DNA from: Kwoniella bestiolae CBS 10118
Lineage: Eukaryota; Basidiomycota; Tremellomycetes; Tremellales; Cryptococcaceae
Assembly (NCBI RefSeq): GCF_000512585.2
Contig: NC_089241.1
Location: 3,038,001-3,102,000 of the forward strand
Length of the DNA stretch: 64,000 nucleotides
Direction: 5' to 3'
In this document: positions 32,518-46,074 of the stretch, in pieces
Position numbering within the stretch: position 1 is the first letter of the stretch
Layout: the number at the start of each line of letters is the position of its first letter
Notes under the pieces: generated by a model
Seen by the model: only the letters and a program-made list of their open reading frames with translations
Told to the model about the DNA's origin: nothing
Databases searched by the model: none
Program-made: the position numbers and the translations under genes

Positions 32518-35500
32518 ATGGCTTTCCTCGAAACACCCGACAGGGTGCTCAAGAGACTGCAGCAACTAGAAGATAAAGAGTTACCTTCTTTACCCAGTTT
32601 TCAACATGACGATATAGACTTTGATAGTATGAGCGGAGTAGAGTCTCTAGGAGAGGAACAGCTACAGTATCACCAACCATCGCTACTAGTAGACGACTTT
32701 CATAATGTGAGTATCCATGTATAATCGGATCGTTGCTTTGTGCTCACTTTGCATGTATAGGATATGGCCACCCCTCATCCACTCCGAAAGGTGATGGTAC
32801 CACCACCATCCAGTACAGTAACGGGGACAACCCATTCATCAGCCGACTCATTCTCGACTGCCTCTGGATCCCCTTTCCCACCCATCGACAGCTCGCCAAA
32901 AGAGGGCACACCATCGCCGTACGCCTCGACTGCAGCTCGTACATCTACCCCTCAATCCCATCAAGCAAGATCAATATCTCATTCCATTCGCACTAGTACT
33001 ACCGACCGGACAGCAATCACCAGTAGATCCTCTCGCCATGAGAGGACACGAAGTGGTACAGGGTCTTTGGGGAATAGCACACATGCTTCGCGAAGTGCAA
33101 GATGGCAGACACCTGGAGAGATGAGTGGTAGCTTTTCAGGGGATGAGATAGCCGAAGGGATGAAGTTGGGTGCGGAAAAGTCAATACCGTTAAACGACTT
33201 ATCAGGTGTAAGTTCCATTTTCATATTCATATCGACCATATCCGCTCACGTTGATCGGATCTGACTGTTCCCATATGCAACAGCAGTACGAAGATTCCTA
33301 TTCCGAACCCTTGCCAGAGCTTCCCTCTTTAACCGCACCACCAGAAGAGACGCCTGTAACGCGACGACTATCTTCCGGAAACGTCTTATTCGAGAGACCC
33401 AGAAGAAGAGGACCATCAGCAACTCTACAGCAGCTCGAAGCGGTGCTCGAAACTCCCAGCGATCCTTCCACTCCTGTCACTCCGAATGTCGGCTCATCCC
33501 AAACATCTGTTGTCACCGCTCTACCCATACCTCAGAATGAAAGGATACCAAGCCTGTCTCGAAGTGAGATTTCGGGAACGGATGTCAGCGAGGCCGCTAG
33601 TACACCGGAAGGTCCTGTCAGGAATATTTCCATGGTCACTCCTAGACCAGATGCTCATCAAGAATATGAAATCACGGGTGAATATCAGTATGAGATCGAA
33701 AGCGCAGATGGGGATCATGGAGAACATCCCACATGGGAGTACAATCAAGGCAACGAGTTTACAACACAAGAGGACGAAGATGTATCTGCTGGCCCCTCGC
33801 ACTACCAGTCTCCTCACAAAATGATGGATACTTACTCTCCAGCAAAACAAGCCATCACTCCTTCAATTGCTCATTTCTCCACTCCTGGTACGATACGCGG
33901 TCAACCCTTCCGCCATAACAGCTCTGAAACTGCTTCAGCACCTTCGACCATTCTCTATGATATAACGGACTCGGTCCAGAATACTCCATTTGGACCTTTC
34001 ACTCCTTCTCCTGCTGGTATGACATCCAAAACAAGCGATATATCAACACCCCGAGCTCCGTTGGACGATGCAGAAAGACGTAAAAGTCATGTCCTGGCTG
34101 TTCTTGGCTCATCTTCTGGACCCCCGTCCAGGATTTTGCGACCACACATCCGCGGCACCCCTCATCCTCTTCGCAGAGTCTCGACCGCTCCTCACAACGA
34201 ATCTATCGCCGAGGAAGGAAGCGATATTGCAAGTAGCCAACGATCTCTCCGAAGAGCCATAACACCTGGAATGACAAGTCGTATGACCAACGAGCAATCA
34301 GTGGACCAATCATTCGTCTCTGTCGCCTCGTCCGCCGATCTCACATCTGACAAACGAGCATCGCACCTGCATAATCGCCTCTCCCGTGGTAATACATCTT
34401 TCCCAACTATCCTTCTTCCAACGAGTCACCCACCTCCTGGTGGAGGCTCGCTCAAAGGGCTATCGGATCAGCGTGCAGATGGTATCAAGATACATAAACA
34501 CCTCAATGCAATGAACAAGCAACTCCTCGAGACCAATGCTGATTTGGCTCGTGAAGCTGAAGCTTGGAGAGACGAGGCAGATAGATTGAGAGGTATTTTG
34601 GAAGAACATGGTATCGATGTAGAAGATGTCGACATACTAGCCGGACTCAATGCGGCTTCCACATCTGCCAATCTGTCACAACAGCTCCCTGATTGGCCTT
34701 CAAAGTCACCTAGTAGTCGCAACAGTACCAAAGGTGATCATCCCGAGCTCATCAGTCAGCTCTCGGCACTTAGCGGTCGTAGAGGAAGCTCTCCGCATGC
34801 TCAGGCGTCCACCTCTGCACAAGATCTTCTCGAAGGCTTGACTCCCGAAGAATATGCAGCAGTCATGCAGGAAATGGCAGAGAAGCTTGAAAGCCTGGAA
34901 GAAGGTTTGAACGAAAAGGACCAGATAATAGCGGAATTGAAAGATCAACTCGAACATGCCCGACAAGCTGGGTCACCCGAACAGCAAGAGTTGATCGATG
35001 AAATTGACAAGCTATCCGCTCAACTGGAAGAAGCCGAACAAGCTGGAATTTCGTTACATGCCGAATTCTCTGCCAAGACCGAGCAGCATGCTCAAAGATT
35101 TGGTGAAATCTGTTCAGGGTTTGAAGAGCAAGTCAAGGCTTTGGAGAAGGACCTTGGTGATGCTCGGTTAGAAGTGGATCGATTGAGTTCCGACAAGTCA
35201 AGGCTCGAGAAAATGTCTTCTATGGAAGGCAACGCTCAAGAAGAGGAATTGAGGAAACGAATCACCGAGCTCGAACGAGAACTTCACCAGACTACAACCA
35301 ATAATAGCAAACAGCCGACAGAAGTTGAGAATCTCAAAAGACATTCTGCCAAGATGTTGGAGGAAAAGGAAGGTCTGATGCATCGGGTTGAAGATGCTGA
35401 AACCGAGATTGAAGAATTACGAGCTAGAATCGCTGAATTAGAGGGTCAAGAGAATGGAGTTGGCGCAGAAGATCTCGAAGCCATAAAAGGTGAATTGAAG

Positions 35501-37975
35501 GCTGCTTGTGAAGCTCAAACGGTCGCCGAAGATGAACTTGAACGATTGGAGCAAGAAATGGCGACTGCACGAAAGACTATATCAGAGCAAGAGACCGAGC
35601 TTGATCAACAGCATGAACATATTGAAGAACTCAATAAAGTCGTTACTAGTCTGGAAGCCGATCTGGCAGTTGTGCACGACACCTCAAGGGTCAACGAGGA
35701 AGTTGAGGAGGAACTCCGTCAGGTACAACAAGAATTGCAGAAAGTCAACGAAGCTCTTTCAAATAAGGAATCGGAGATAGAGATGCTGAAGGGGAGATTA
35801 GAGGTTGCCAACATCGCTACTCAAGCTATCAGAACATCTCAGCGACGATCAACTTCCCCAGCTTCTACTGCCACACCTACCACCAAAAAACCCCGTATCG
35901 ACAACTCATCAAGTGATCAAGATAGCTTGGTAGCTGCCATGGAAGAACGGCTGGACGAAGCTTACCGGGAGATCGGTCGACTCAAACATGAGCTCAACGC
36001 TACTCCTCATCGTAAATCGGCTGTAGAAGTTCGAGATGCTAGGATTCAAGCGCTCGAACGGGAGAAAGCGGCTTTGGCAGATAGACTCGCCTCAGGTAGT
36101 AGGAGTATGACCATGTCTGCGACACCTGTTCCTGCTGGTGTACAGGATGCTGGATCGCCTTTCAAACGACCTACTCCTCTGCTCCACAAGGCTATCGCTT
36201 CGCTGAGAACGCCTAAAACCCCAGGACCACTGGCAGAGGTGAGCTGACTTTTGCTCGACTACCATCGCTGAAAAAAGAAATTATCTGACACGATTGAATG
36301 ATATTACATAGCTTTCTTGGCTTCAGACTACGATTGGTGATGCCAATGAACCTATCCTTCAAGCTCAACTTGAATACCTCCAGAAAGAGCTACAAGACGC
36401 CAATAATCAGCTTGATCACAATTTCAGTCGACTTGAGGCAGCTGGTCTGGGCGGTGTTGCTCTTGCTGAGAAGCTTGCTGCAGCCGAAGAAAGAATCGGT
36501 GAGCTGGAAGATGAGATCAGAACGTTGGTACAGAGGAACAAGGCGTCTTTAGCTCTAGTGAGCGCTCAAAAAGAGGAAAGAGAGTAAGTCCTTCACTCGC
36601 TAGGTTCCATACCGCCTATTCTAATCATGGTGTCGCATTAGACGAGACAACGAAGGCCGAATGCGGAAAGCGCTTGAGGCCGTTCACAGTCAAATGGAGG
36701 AACTGAAATCTGACATCTCAAACGAGCGATCCCGACTTCAGCGAGATAACGGACGATTGCAAAATCTAGTATCGGAGATGAGGCTGAAGAGTCAAGCTGA
36801 GGTGGAAAGCTTCCGAGCGGAAATGGGCAGAATGGCTGAGAAGGCTGAGGGAGATTTAAAAGCTACTCGTGACGATCTGAGTAGGGTGATAAGGGAGAGG
36901 GACAATCTCAAACGAGTGAGTCAACTTGTTTCCCATGAACTTCCACGATAAATGCTGACGATATGCACAGGACCTCGAGTCATCCAGAACGCAAATCGCT
37001 CAACTCGAACGGGATATCGCGAAAGAACAAAGAGCCTACGAATCTCTTTCTCGACGCAATGCCCAAGTCACCCAATCTGCCGCTTCTCAAGCTGAGCTCG
37101 CTCAGAAGGCTCAGATGGTCGAGTCCTTACAGACATCACTTCGAGATGCTCAACGGGAATCTGAGGACCTGCGAAATACCTTGTCTCAACGCACTCGGAC
37201 TTTGGAAGATACCAAATCTCGCCTAGCCAAACTCCAGAACGAGCGAGCACATGTTATGCAAGATCTCGAAGAATTTGAGAGAGATCTACAGACCCAACGT
37301 GCTGAGAGTAAGGAATTCGGTAAACAGCTTGCCGCTTTGAAGATGGAGCAGAACAACACGTCTGACAAGCATCAAGCTGAACTGCGAGCATTGGAGAGGG
37401 AACTGAAAGAAGCGAGGGATAGTGAACGGAGGACGTTCCGAGAGCTGGATGATGTGAAGAGAAGGTATGATGACGTTGAGAATTGGAGGATGAGCCATGA
37501 ATGTGAAACGTAAGTCTAATGCATCCCATCTCAGCATCAAGATAACATGAGACTGATCGTACATCGTATCATCAGCGGTCTTTCCCAAGCTTTGATTGAC
37601 CAGAAAACCCACTTCAAAACGCAATCACGATCTCTCGCTTCCCAAATCCGATATCTCAAAGCGAAGTTCACCAGAGAATCGACATTCAGGAATGCCCTGG
37701 CATTACAAAAACGATATTTACTCTTATTAGTCGGAGGGATGAGCCTGGACCAACAATCCACTTTGAGAGCCATGGCTCAAATGGGTTATCCTGTCGCTGA
37801 GTCCGAGTCCCCTAGACCTAGACGAACGTTCAAGGCTGTTGCGTTGGCTGTTTGTAGTATTATCAGAGCTAGGAATACTGCGGATCAATGGAAGAAGGAA
37901 AGAGAGCTGAAGATGACTATTGGATCGAGTGGGTTAGGTTCAGGTGAAAGAAGGAGGGTTTCAGCTAGGACGTGA
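32518..37975 (+). CDS. PCP1: Long coiled-coil spindle pole body protein with C-terminal PACT-like domain (Pcp1/pericentrin type)
   Basis: Probable spindle pole body scaffold that anchors gamma-tubulin complexes. The start is MAFLETPDRVLKRLQQLEDK. About 1,700 residues in seven or eight exons. Residues to about 620 are Ser/Thr/Pro-rich with many SP/TP sites, typical of cell-cycle kinase substrates. Coiled coil begins near 34470 (KIHKHLNAMNKQLLETNADL, weakly like a gamma-tubulin-binding CM1 motif) and continues with interruptions to about 37500. The last exon holds the PACT-like end: SLASQIRYLKAKFTRESTFR, ALALQKRYLLLLVGGM, RRTFKAVALAVCSIIRARN, ADQWKKERELK. In Pcp1 and pericentrin this end binds calmodulin and targets the pole body. 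A second, weaker possibility is another coiled-coil pole protein such as an Mto1 relative. Confidence 0.78.
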
Positions 37976-38294
37976 TGATCTTGATTTGGTCCCCTTTGTA
38001 GAATATATTGTTTATAATGACACGCTTAGGTTAAATATACATGGATATTGATTGGGGTCCTTTGTATAGTATCTTGGATATCTCATGACATGATGAATAT
38101 TGCATGAACGTATATTGATATCGATATATGTACGATTAACAAGAAAGGTATATGTACTGTACAAATTCTCATTCCAAGTCATTATTACCTTCCGACCAAG
38201 TTACCTATCTACAATGTTTTCTCTCGTCTGATTCTGATATATATCCTTTCTTGATCTGAGTTGTCATGGACATATCTCACGGAACCTTCTACTC
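37976..38294. other. Convergent intergenic region
   Basis: This 0.32 kb of AT-rich sequence lies between two 3' ends, with ATATCGATAT-like palindromes near 38117-38130. I see no gene. Confidence 0.5.
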
Positions 38295-41200
38295 CTAATT
38301 CCTTCCCCATCCAAACCTCTTCATCAACCTCCCAGACCAACCTTCATTCCGACCTAACCTTCTCGAAGTAGTAGGTGAATTTTCAGCTGTGACCTCTATA
38401 TCCTCGTCTTCTTCGTTAGGTGATTGCGGTTCAGGAACAGGTGTACCAGGTACCAATTTACTTTCGACCGCTCTTCTCTTCATACCTCTCGTCTCCCTTG
38501 GGGTTTCCACTTGTTCTGTCACTTCTCCACCAGCCGTCTCGGTGTTGTCATCAGGCTCGTTCGAGACAGCTCTGGCTTTTCGTTTCCTCGTTGAAGAAGC
38601 TGGCGTGGAATCCAGGTCGAGCTCATCTTTAATCGTGTCATCCGCTTCAGAAGCTCGTGGTTTCCTCTTCTTACCAGTCGGAATCTCGACACTGAATGCT
38701 GATCGAGTAGACGATGGCGGTTCGGCATCTTCAGCTTCTTCTTCATCGTCTTCTTCACTTTCAGGTCGATAGGGAGCTTCATCCACCTTACTAGCCGACG
38801 AAATCGGTTTTCGAGGTGAACTCAATCGGGTCGATCCCGATGGAGTGGCAATCTCGTCGGCAGGAGCGTTCGAAATCCCGGTATCCACTTCAGGTTGAGG
38901 TTGAGGAGTGACGGTGGACGCATTCTGTTTACCTCTTAATGACATTCTGGTGGTTCGTCTCGCAGTAGGTTTTGTGGGCGATTGAGAACTCTCCAACTGG
39001 GGAGCAGGAGCAGCAGTAATGGATTTACTTTCCGGATCATCTTCCGCAGGAGCAGGAGTGCCCTCCTCCATCTCGGGTATATGTTCACCCCGGGCGATTG
39101 ACATTCTAGCTGATCTGCGCAAACCAGGACCAGGAGAAGCGGTGTTTGACCTGACACTTCCGACATCAGAAATAATTGAAGATTCTCTTCCCTTGCCCTT
39201 TCTCGTACTCGAAGGTCTACCACCTCTACCTCTCCTTGCAGGTGTGACGCCAGCTTCGGAATCAGGTTCGACGGATGCTGAGGCCGTTCCGCGCTTCCTG
39301 GCACTTCTAGTGGCGGGGGGAGACAAAGTCGCTCGCTTCTTAGCTGGGGTATCGTAGCTTTCCACTTTGATAGATACATTTGAATCCTCGTCATCCCCTC
39401 CGGTACTTAGTCGGCTGGTAACACCGCCGACAGATTTCCTCTTCCTATGTCCTCTATTTGGGGTTCCTTTAGGTGTACCTGTCGGTTCGACTTCAGGTAG
39501 CTTGGCGTCGTCCTTAGCGTAGAGGACATAGCAGTGACCCTCGTCTACCAGCTGATGACCGACTATTCGTCGAATCTTAGTTGTCAATTGAGGAAGCAGT
39601 ATGGGATGATCGACGTCCATGGGAAGACTTCTGCCTTCCGCTTCTTCACTTTCCGATGATCTCCCTTCTACCCTGGCAGACTCTTGCTCGAGTTGCTTTA
39701 TTTCAGGAATGGCGCAGTGAGGAACAAGGATAACAGCGGTCAGGTCGTCATCTGATACTCTGAGTTTTTCATAGTAGCATCGTGATCGAGTGGTAGGAGG
39801 TTCGAGGTTGGAAGTATCCGAAGGACGACCTCGTGACCGCGTACGTCGGTGAGTGACAGTACTTGGACCAGGACCAGGAGCATTGTTGGGCGAACCATGT
39901 CGATGGAACAATCGCATGATAGTTGATTCGCTCACTTGAGGAAGGAAAGGCGGTTTCTCTTTTTGAGGCGATCCCGTCTCGGTCTTCTCTTCGTCGGATC
40001 TTTCCGCAAGCGTTGACGAAGTCGCTACTGGCGGTTCTTCTTGTGTGTCTGAACTTGCGCCTATATGCATTTCTACTACGACCTCCGATGGTATTTCCTG
40101 TGCGAGATCGGTTTGACCCTCGTCTGAACCCAGAGACTCTTTGTCTTGAGCTGGTTGAGCTTGTTCTCCTGGCTGCTCTGGGGATACTTGCCAAACATCC
40201 ACTTGTATATCATCATCCGAGGTCGACTCGTCTATTGCAGGATCGTCTGTTTGCTTGAAATCCGCCGCTGACAGCTTATCCCTTTCATCCTGACTGACCT
40301 CACCACTCTTTTCTTCATTCGTCTCTTCATCGCCTCCAATTTGATTGTCATCATCTTCCTCCTCCTTCTCCACATGAAGCTCGTCTTCCTCTTCCGCATT
40401 TGTTGACACATCTTGAGTAGATGAAGCAGGTTCAATCCATCTGACGTGCACTTGTATGTCATCGTCGTCCTCTCTCTCACTCATAACGTCAACATCAACA
40501 TCTGACGAGGAGAACTGGACGAAGGAACCCAGTCCCGAGGGATTTCGAGACATCGTCTGGGCAGGAGAATCAGTGGCAGCTTCCACCTGAAGGGAAGGCG
40601 TTTGTGGATCTTCGGAAGGAATGAGCTGATGAGGGGTGATAGGAGCTTCGAGATACGAGTCCGGTGGAGGTAAGGTCGGGTCAGGTAATTCGATTGGCGT
40701 GGTTGCTCTCGTGGCAGGCGCGGAGAGGATATCAGACGGAACGGGGTCTCTCCCTGGTGGCTCGACGATGAGTGAAGGAGAGGATGGTGGATGTGGAACA
40801 AGATCGTGAGGATTAAGTGGGCCTGTCGCTGATGTATCGGCAGGAGGAAGGCCAGGATCAGGCAGAGATGGTGGAGTGGCTGCTCGAGAGGAGATGGCGG
40901 AAGTGATGTCACCTGGTATCGGATCTTGAGGGATCTCGACTACCAGCGAAGGGGTTATATGATCGTGAGGTACCATGTTATGGATATCAAGCGGTTGAGC
41001 AGCTGAGGTGTTCGGTGGAGGAACTGTTGGATCGGGTAATGAGACAGGTGTACTTGATCGGGAGGCAGCGGCAGTTGGAACGTCCTCAGGGACGGGATCT
41101 CTTTCAGGCGGTTCAACAGCTAAAGAGGGCGATCGGTCGACGGAAGGTCGAGTATCATGTGGAACGAGGGGCATAACGGTGCTCGCACCTGGAGGCGAAA

Positions 41201-43847
41201 GCTTAGGATCCGGCAATGATACTGGAGGGTCTGGAGTCGCTTCGTCATCGATCGGAATGGCTTCTGCTTGTTGAGGATGAGCAGGTGGTTCAACGATGAG
41301 CGATGGAGATACCTCTGATAACGGTTGTTGGATATGGGGTACATTGGGCATGATTGTTTGAGAATCTGGAGGACTAGCTCGAGGATCGGGTAAAGCATCG
41401 GTCGGATCTCCCATGGCAACATCTTCCGAATAATTGGGTTGGGAATCAAGAGTACTTGCGGAATCAGAGATAGCTGGTATAGCTGGAATGTCAACAGCAA
41501 AGTCCTTGATGGTGGGGTCCACAGCAGGAGTTGCAGTAGAACTAGGTTCAGCAGAAATATCGGGTGTGTCGGCAGGGTCGAAAGCGACCAAGTCATCACC
41601 ATTGAAAGGTTCCTGAGAAGTCGATACCGCAGGTGTCTGGAACGGGCTGAAATTTGCTTCCTCCAGATCATCTTCTATGACCGGCGTTTCATCGATATCC
41701 ATGGTGAACTCATCAGTGACATGAGGAGCGTTAATCTCTTCTGGCGATTCGAGTATAGGGGTGTCTGCTGGGATTGGCAATTCCTGTGGTTCCAGCGCTG
41801 ATTCCTCCACAACTGTTTCACTTTCCTCGATCACCGCGGTGATGACGTTTTCTATTACTGCTTCAGGTAAGGCTTGCTGCTCGATGAGACTGGGTTCAGC
41901 CGCGACAGGTTCCTCCCTTTCAGTGATTTCGACAATGTCAATTTCCTCCAGCTGTATTGGCGCCAAGAAAGTGTTAGGTAAAGTTCCTTCCTCAAGATAA
42001 GCTGGAGTAGAGGAAGTAGACAGATTAGCTCGGCTGGACTTTGAGACAAAGGTTGGGTGACTTACCTGGTTCCCGCATTTCAGGTTCTTCGATATGCCTA
42101 TCTTCGATGACTTCCCCGTCGTACATTATAGCTTCTTGAGGCATCTCTGATTCTTCCTCAGGTTCATCATCAACTTCTTCTAAAATTCCTTCCCCACTAG
42201 CCTGTCTCGGTTCGACAAACACGCTTTCCTGTGCATCCCCTTGTATCTGTTCCAAGTCCGGTTCTTGCTTATCGTTCTCATCACTACCATCGTCGCCCGT
42301 CTCATCCCCATCATCTTCATCTTCATCTTCATCTCCATCAAGCTGGTCCCCATCTTTCGTGTATTCAACTTCTTCTTCTTCCTCCTCCTCTTCTTCATTG
42401 CCATAATCATTCTCCACTTGCTCCTCTTCTTCATCGTCATCTTCTTCCGAGGAGGAACCGATTTCGATGACTTCAGTGAATACGGGTCGCTTGATAGCGG
42501 GACCCTGCTCTTCTTCTTGTGCGTCGTCTTCGTCATCATCTGCAAAGGTAAGCAAGGTAAGCCGAGAAAGTGTGTCTATGCAACCTGAAGCTTACCATAG
42601 GATCCTTGACTTTCTTCCTCATCATCCAGCTCATCCTCTTCGTAAAGTTGCTCTACTGGTGCTTGATAAGCAACTTCTTCTTCTCGTTGTTGATCTTCCT
42701 CCTCTACTTCGTAACCTCCTTCAAAAGCTGATTCAGGCTGTTGAAGCACCTCGTGGGCGGGTAAGACATGATTAAAAATGGAAGAGGGATCTGCAGATTC
42801 GACTGTATTTTCGACTCGTGACTGAATGAAGGCTGAAGGTCCGGCATCATCCTCAGGCATATTATCGTGCACCTGCTGCACGACCTGCGCTAGCAGATCA
42901 GGATCTATCGCGTCTTCTGAGAATGGCTGTAGCTGCGATATCTGATCTTCCGACTGAGGGGTCTGGCCAGGTTCGCCGAACCCCAATGTGGGAGGCGGGA
43001 GTGGAAGAGTCGGATATAAGGTATTTGGGGGTGAGGTGAGCTGATGGGAACTGGATTTGGGTGCAGGTGATTCGGAAGTGCCCATATACTCTATACCATC
43101 ATCTGATTCCTCTTCCTCTTCCTCTTCATCTTCGTGTTCATCCTCTTCAATTTCCTCCTCCTCCTCCTCTTCCTCCTCTTCATCTTCCTCCTCTTCATCT
43201 TCGTCACCGTAGACATCACCATCTGATCCTACATACGCTGCTCCATCTTCTTCAGGGACGACTCCATATGCTGGATCATACTCTTCCTGCGACCTAGATT
43301 CGAACAGTTCATCCTCATCTTCTTCACCTTGCTCTTCCTGTTCATCTTCCTGATACCGATTCTGAACATCCTCGTCTTCCTCGTCATCGTCATACATCTG
43401 GAAGAGAGGTTCCCGCTGTGTAGTGACCAGACTAGGCTGCTGATCATCGACGTCTATCTGTTCATCATCATCTTCATACTCCGCTTCCACCTCGTGATCT
43501 TGATCCTCTGCCTCATCATACTCTGCCTCCAGCTCATCATCGTCATCCTCATCGTCAAACTCTTCACCAAACTCGTCCTCTTCATCGTATTCTACTTCCT
43601 GCTGATCCGATGACAGACCATTCTGATGGAGCTCTGCTATTGTATCTTGGACTTCTTCCTCCTGAGGTTCTTGTATTATAGGTGAAGGTGATCTTGATGG
43701 ACCAGGACTATCAGGCGGGTTCAACCCTTTCTGAATCTTTGCTTGGATCTCGTCCAGCCATGATGCAACTGCCGGACGGGGGAACAGGTCGTAGGGACCT
43801 GGTTGCTTTATAGGTCCAGCTCCGGCTGCTTGTTGTGAGCGCAGCAT
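38295..43847 (-). CDS. Very large acidic, AT-hook-like nuclear protein with tandem repeats, unrecognised
   Basis: About 1,810 residues in three exons. Exon 1 (43847 to about 42598) begins MLRSQQAAGAGPIKQPGPYD, then LFPRPAVASWLDEIQAKI, and is otherwise extremely acidic, with long D/E runs (about 43080-43240). Exon 2 (about 42540-42067) is also acidic. Exon 3 (about 42003-38295) starts AYLEEGTLPNTFLAPIQLEE and contains five imperfect 59-residue Pro-rich repeats (about 41400-40560). It also has an apparently folded patch (RSRCYYEKLRVSDDDLTAVI, LVPHCAI; TTKIRRIVGHQLVDEGHCYV, about 39790-39500) and basic clusters with AT-hook-like cores (SRGRPSD; RRGRGGRPSS). It ends GWSGRLMKRFGWGRN. Acidic N-terminus, AT-hook-like cores and basic C-terminus suggest a chromatin or nuclear role, such as a histone-binding scaffold. 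That is inference; I cannot name a family. Confidence 0.72.
40560..41400 (-). repeat. Five tandem ~59-residue (about 177-bp) protein repeats
   Basis: The block L-P-D-P, then PP, then a loosely conserved P-H, then P-S-L-x-V-E-P-P, then D-P-x-P, recurs five times. The Asp codons of the L-P-D-P motif are at 41385-41387, 41208-41210, 41031-41033, 40857-40859 and 40680-40682. Spacings are 177, 177, 174 and 177 bp, all multiples of three. The copies have diverged, so the array is not recent. Confidence 0.8.
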
Positions 43848-44159
43848 GTTGCTGGGTATGAATGATATATCTATTGATGATCGAGTGAAGTATTGACAAT
43901 TGTCCTCTTAACACTTTGATGGAGAAGGATCATCCTCATGACGCTAAACAACCCATTAGTTAATAGCAGAATTCGGACTTTGCTCACAACTCCGTTCATT
44001 GCCACGTGGTGTACCAAAAAGTTGGAAACGCAAAGTAGAAAGGTAAATAAATCTTGTGAATTGTAACTTGTAGATAGATAATGATACTTCGTCCTCATAA
44101 CAATACATCAGAGCAACACCATATCACTCAAAGCAGTAGCCAGAGCTACATAATCCACC
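43848..44159. other. Divergent promoter region
   Basis: This 0.31 kb lies between the start codons of the acidic protein and IPI3. I see no distinct element. Confidence 0.45.
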
Positions 44160-45871
44160 ATGGCACCCCAAGAACTAATCTTATCATCATGCTCATCCGA
44201 CCCTTCGTCATCCTCCTCGGCGGGTAGACAGCAATCGACCCCTTCAATCCACCTGCACGACCTATTGACCTCAACACCAGTACAAGCATTCAAGAACTCG
44301 GCAAACTCATCTCACTCTCTGGGGTATGTGCAAAGTCAGAACGGACAGGGTGGAGGGGTGTTTGCAGTTCAGGAAGGCAAGGGTATACTGAATATATGGG
44401 CATGGCAGAAGGTGCGTGAGACAATCCTCTCTCTCAGCTATGGGGTTGACCAGTCGGGCGGGATACTGAGTTCATTGTCTTTCAACGATAGGACCAGATG
44501 CACAGCAAAATACATCTACCTGAGAAGATGACATGCTTCACTGTATCTCCGAATGGTATATGGGCAGCTGCTGGCTCACCTAACGGTCAGATATACCTAT
44601 GGGAGGTGAGCACTTTTTTGTCAAACATCCATCAGTCATACTTGTCTACCAATCAAGGTAGTTACTTGTAGCTGATCTATTGTGATTCTTGTGGTAGATC
44701 GCATCAGGTCTCCTCCTCTCCTCATTTACAGCGCACTACCGATCCCTAACCTCTCTTACATTCACCCCCGACTCCCAGCTCCTCATATCGACCTCACTCG
44801 ACTCCTCAACACATATATTCCTAGTATCTCGTCTGATCGATCCTGAAGATCAAGCACTGGCAGGCAAACCCTACGGATCATTGACGGATCATACCCTAGC
44901 AGTGAGGAGTGTGGGATTAGGTAGATTGGCAGGAAGTATGGGAGGGAGGATATGGACCTGCTCTGACGATGGGACTGCCAAGGTGGGTTTTTACCTTCAT
45001 ACCAACCTGCTCACCTGCTCTACCATTGCCGCTCGCACAAACGCTGGGTCGAGATAGCCAGCTGATACACTCTGTGCTACACATCTAGATGTGGTCACTC
45101 CACCCTCCATTCCCCCTTCTAGCCACATTCATTCTCCCCCCTTCCTCATCCCCTACCTGCCTATCTATCGACCCATCCGAACGATTCTTCTACGTGTCCA
45201 CAACCCAAGGGGAGATATACCATATCCCCCTATTCCGTCGTAAAGATACATCGTACGAAGCAGTCGGAGGGGGTGGTCACTCGTCAATACCCACCAAAGT
45301 AGAAGGATCAGTAATCACCCTAAAATCACCTATCACCTCAATGACATTATCCATCTCATGTACGATCCTCCTAGTGGGATGTGGGGATGGGACAGTCCAC
45401 CTGTACTCTTTACCTTCTCATCAACACTTACGTACCCTCAATTCGCATAATGGACCCATCACACACCTCTCCACATTACTCAAACCTGTAGATCTAATAT
45501 CCTCTTCGGGAGGTGGGGGTGGGAATGGGAATGGGGGAGGGGTAGTGGAGCAATGGCCAATAATGGAGATCAAAAATTTCGAACGTATGAAATCTCAAAA
45601 CCATAATTTGAGTCATACCGTCACAATAAAAATACCTCTTAACACCTTACCTTCCATTTCCAAGTCCTCGTTGTTATCCCAATTAGACGAATTACGGCCT
45701 AAATCTAGGAAATCGATAGGTGGTGGACAGAGTGGGGTGGAACAGGATCAGATGGAGGGGTTATTAGCTGAGAATAAGAGGTTGAGAGCTTCGTTGGAGA
45801 AAGCTACGAAGATTAATGAGAGGATGTGGAATGGGATTGTAGATATGAAGTTGGCTAATGGGGACCAGTAA
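44160..45871 (+). CDS. IPI3: Pre-rRNA processing WD40 protein Ipi3/WDR18
   Basis: Subunit of the Rix1-Ipi1-Ipi3 complex, which acts in ITS2 processing and 60S maturation in the nucleus and also has a replication-licensing role in yeast. Exons 44160-44410, 44492-44605, 44699-44981 and 45091-45871 give about 475 residues. Typical features in order: MAPQELILSSCSSD, GKGILNIWAWQK|DQMHSK, KMTCFTVSPNGIWAAAGSPN, GQIYLWE|IASGLLLSSF, AHYRSLTSLTFTPDSQLLIS, TSLDSSTHIFLVSRLID, SLTDHTLAVRSVGLG, IWTCSDDGTAK|MWSLH, LLVGCGDGTVHLYSL, LNSHNGPITHLS. A C-terminal helix with LLAENKRLRASLEKATKINE follows, as in WDR18 and Ipi3. The GTDHTLAVRSV-like segment and the C-terminal coil favour Ipi3 over other WD40 proteins. 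Confidence 0.88.
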
Positions 45872-46074
45872 AATCTACTCTATACCTACACCATGTATGC
45901 ATGTGTGATGAGATGCATATACTTGACATCGTATCTTCAGTATCAAAAGGTCTTCTTGCTGAAACACTTGGATGTACATCAATGAGTCAAATGTATTTGA
46001 CCCTAGCAATGGCTAAGAATGTATATGCAAGAATATACGTATCCACATATACAAGATAGCCGTCACTCATCAAT

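Noticed and set aside
42241..43613. Plus-strand Leu/Ile/Phe-rich frames
   Set aside because: They are the antisense of the D/E-rich tracts of the acidic protein and are a codon artefact.
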